A stretch of 6,173 nt of DNA from positions 1 to 6,173 of the forward strand of contig CAOKJI010000130.1 of NCBI GenBank assembly GCA_948468495.1. Direction: 5' to 3'. A program made the translations under genes and the position numbers. Below the pieces are notes generated by a model. It saw nothing but the letters and a program-made list of their open reading frames with translations, searched no databases and was not told where the DNA came from. The stretch comes from an uncultured Dorea sp. Its GTDB lineage: Bacteria; Bacillota_A; Clostridia; Lachnospirales; Lachnospiraceae. This document shows, piece by piece, positions 6,102-6,173 of the stretch (within the stretch, counting starts at the first letter, position 1; each line of letters starts with the position of its first letter).

Positions 6102-6173
6102 TTAGAATTCCAACGGTTCCCGTTTGGTCACAAAATTGACGACTGCCGACAGACCAAAAGAGAATAAAAATAC
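6102..6173 (-). CDS. Sugar ABC transporter permease, C-terminal end (partial)
   Basis: Only the last 23 codons and the TAA stop are inside the window; the rest lies beyond the right edge. The visible part begins with a hydrophobic stretch (VFLFSFGLSAVVNFVTK), then a short charged tail ending in REPLEF. This looks like the last membrane helix and cytoplasmic tail of an ABC sugar permease of the UgpA/LplB type, which often end with an N-[FY]-x-[TS]-[KR]-[KR] sequence. The following gene is a second permease starting 12 bases after this stop, and such permeases are normally encoded as adjacent pairs that form the membrane heterodimer of the importer. The identity rests mainly on that context, because 23 residues are too few for a family call on their own. 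Confidence 0.7.
   Translation of the reverse strand, partial: VFLFSFGLSAVVNFVTKREPLEF

Overview
The window looks like chromosomal DNA of a gut-type Firmicute, most likely a Lachnospiraceae (Clostridia) species. The reasons are the moderate base composition, strong purine-rich Shine-Dalgarno sites, and a carbohydrate cluster that pairs a sugar ABC importer with a GH112 phosphorylase. A zinc-ribbon membrane protein with a C-terminal domain I associate with this family also fits. The assignment is an inference from gene content; there is no rRNA or other marker here. Every gene I can support lies on the minus strand, so the genes read from right to left.

Right part (about 6173 to 1692): an apparent single operon for galacto-N-biose / lacto-N-biose (Gal-beta-1,3-HexNAc). 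In order of transcription it holds the last 23 codons of one sugar ABC permease, a complete second permease of the MalG/AraQ type, a 54-residue membrane miniprotein, a 721-residue GH112 phosphorylase (lnpA type) and a 374-residue N-acetylhexosamine 1-kinase (nahK). Gaps are 12 to 35 bases, each filled by a good ribosome binding site. The logic is import of the intact disaccharide, phosphorolysis to galactose 1-phosphate plus GlcNAc or GalNAc, then phosphorylation of the HexNAc at C1. The binding protein and regulator presumably lie beyond the right edge. No ATPase, uridylyltransferase (lnpC) or epimerase (lnpD) gene is in the window.

Middle (1532 to 1691): a 160-base intergenic region with a perfect 11-bp hairpin. 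On its upstream side the hairpin directly abuts a consensus TATAAT box. It probably marks the end of the sugar operon and the start of a separate transcription unit.

Left part (77 to 1531): one gene for a membrane-anchored zinc-ribbon protein of up to 484 residues. It has a four-cysteine zinc ribbon, one membrane segment, a long acidic stalk and a C-terminal globular domain. The stalk is built from two different tandem arrays of 12-residue (36-bp) repeats. It has no evident link to sugar metabolism. Bases 1 to 76 hold nothing I can support.

The least described items are the miniprotein inside the importer/phosphorylase operon and the twin 12-residue repeat arrays of the zinc-ribbon protein. 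I see no mobile element, CRISPR array, tRNA or rRNA.
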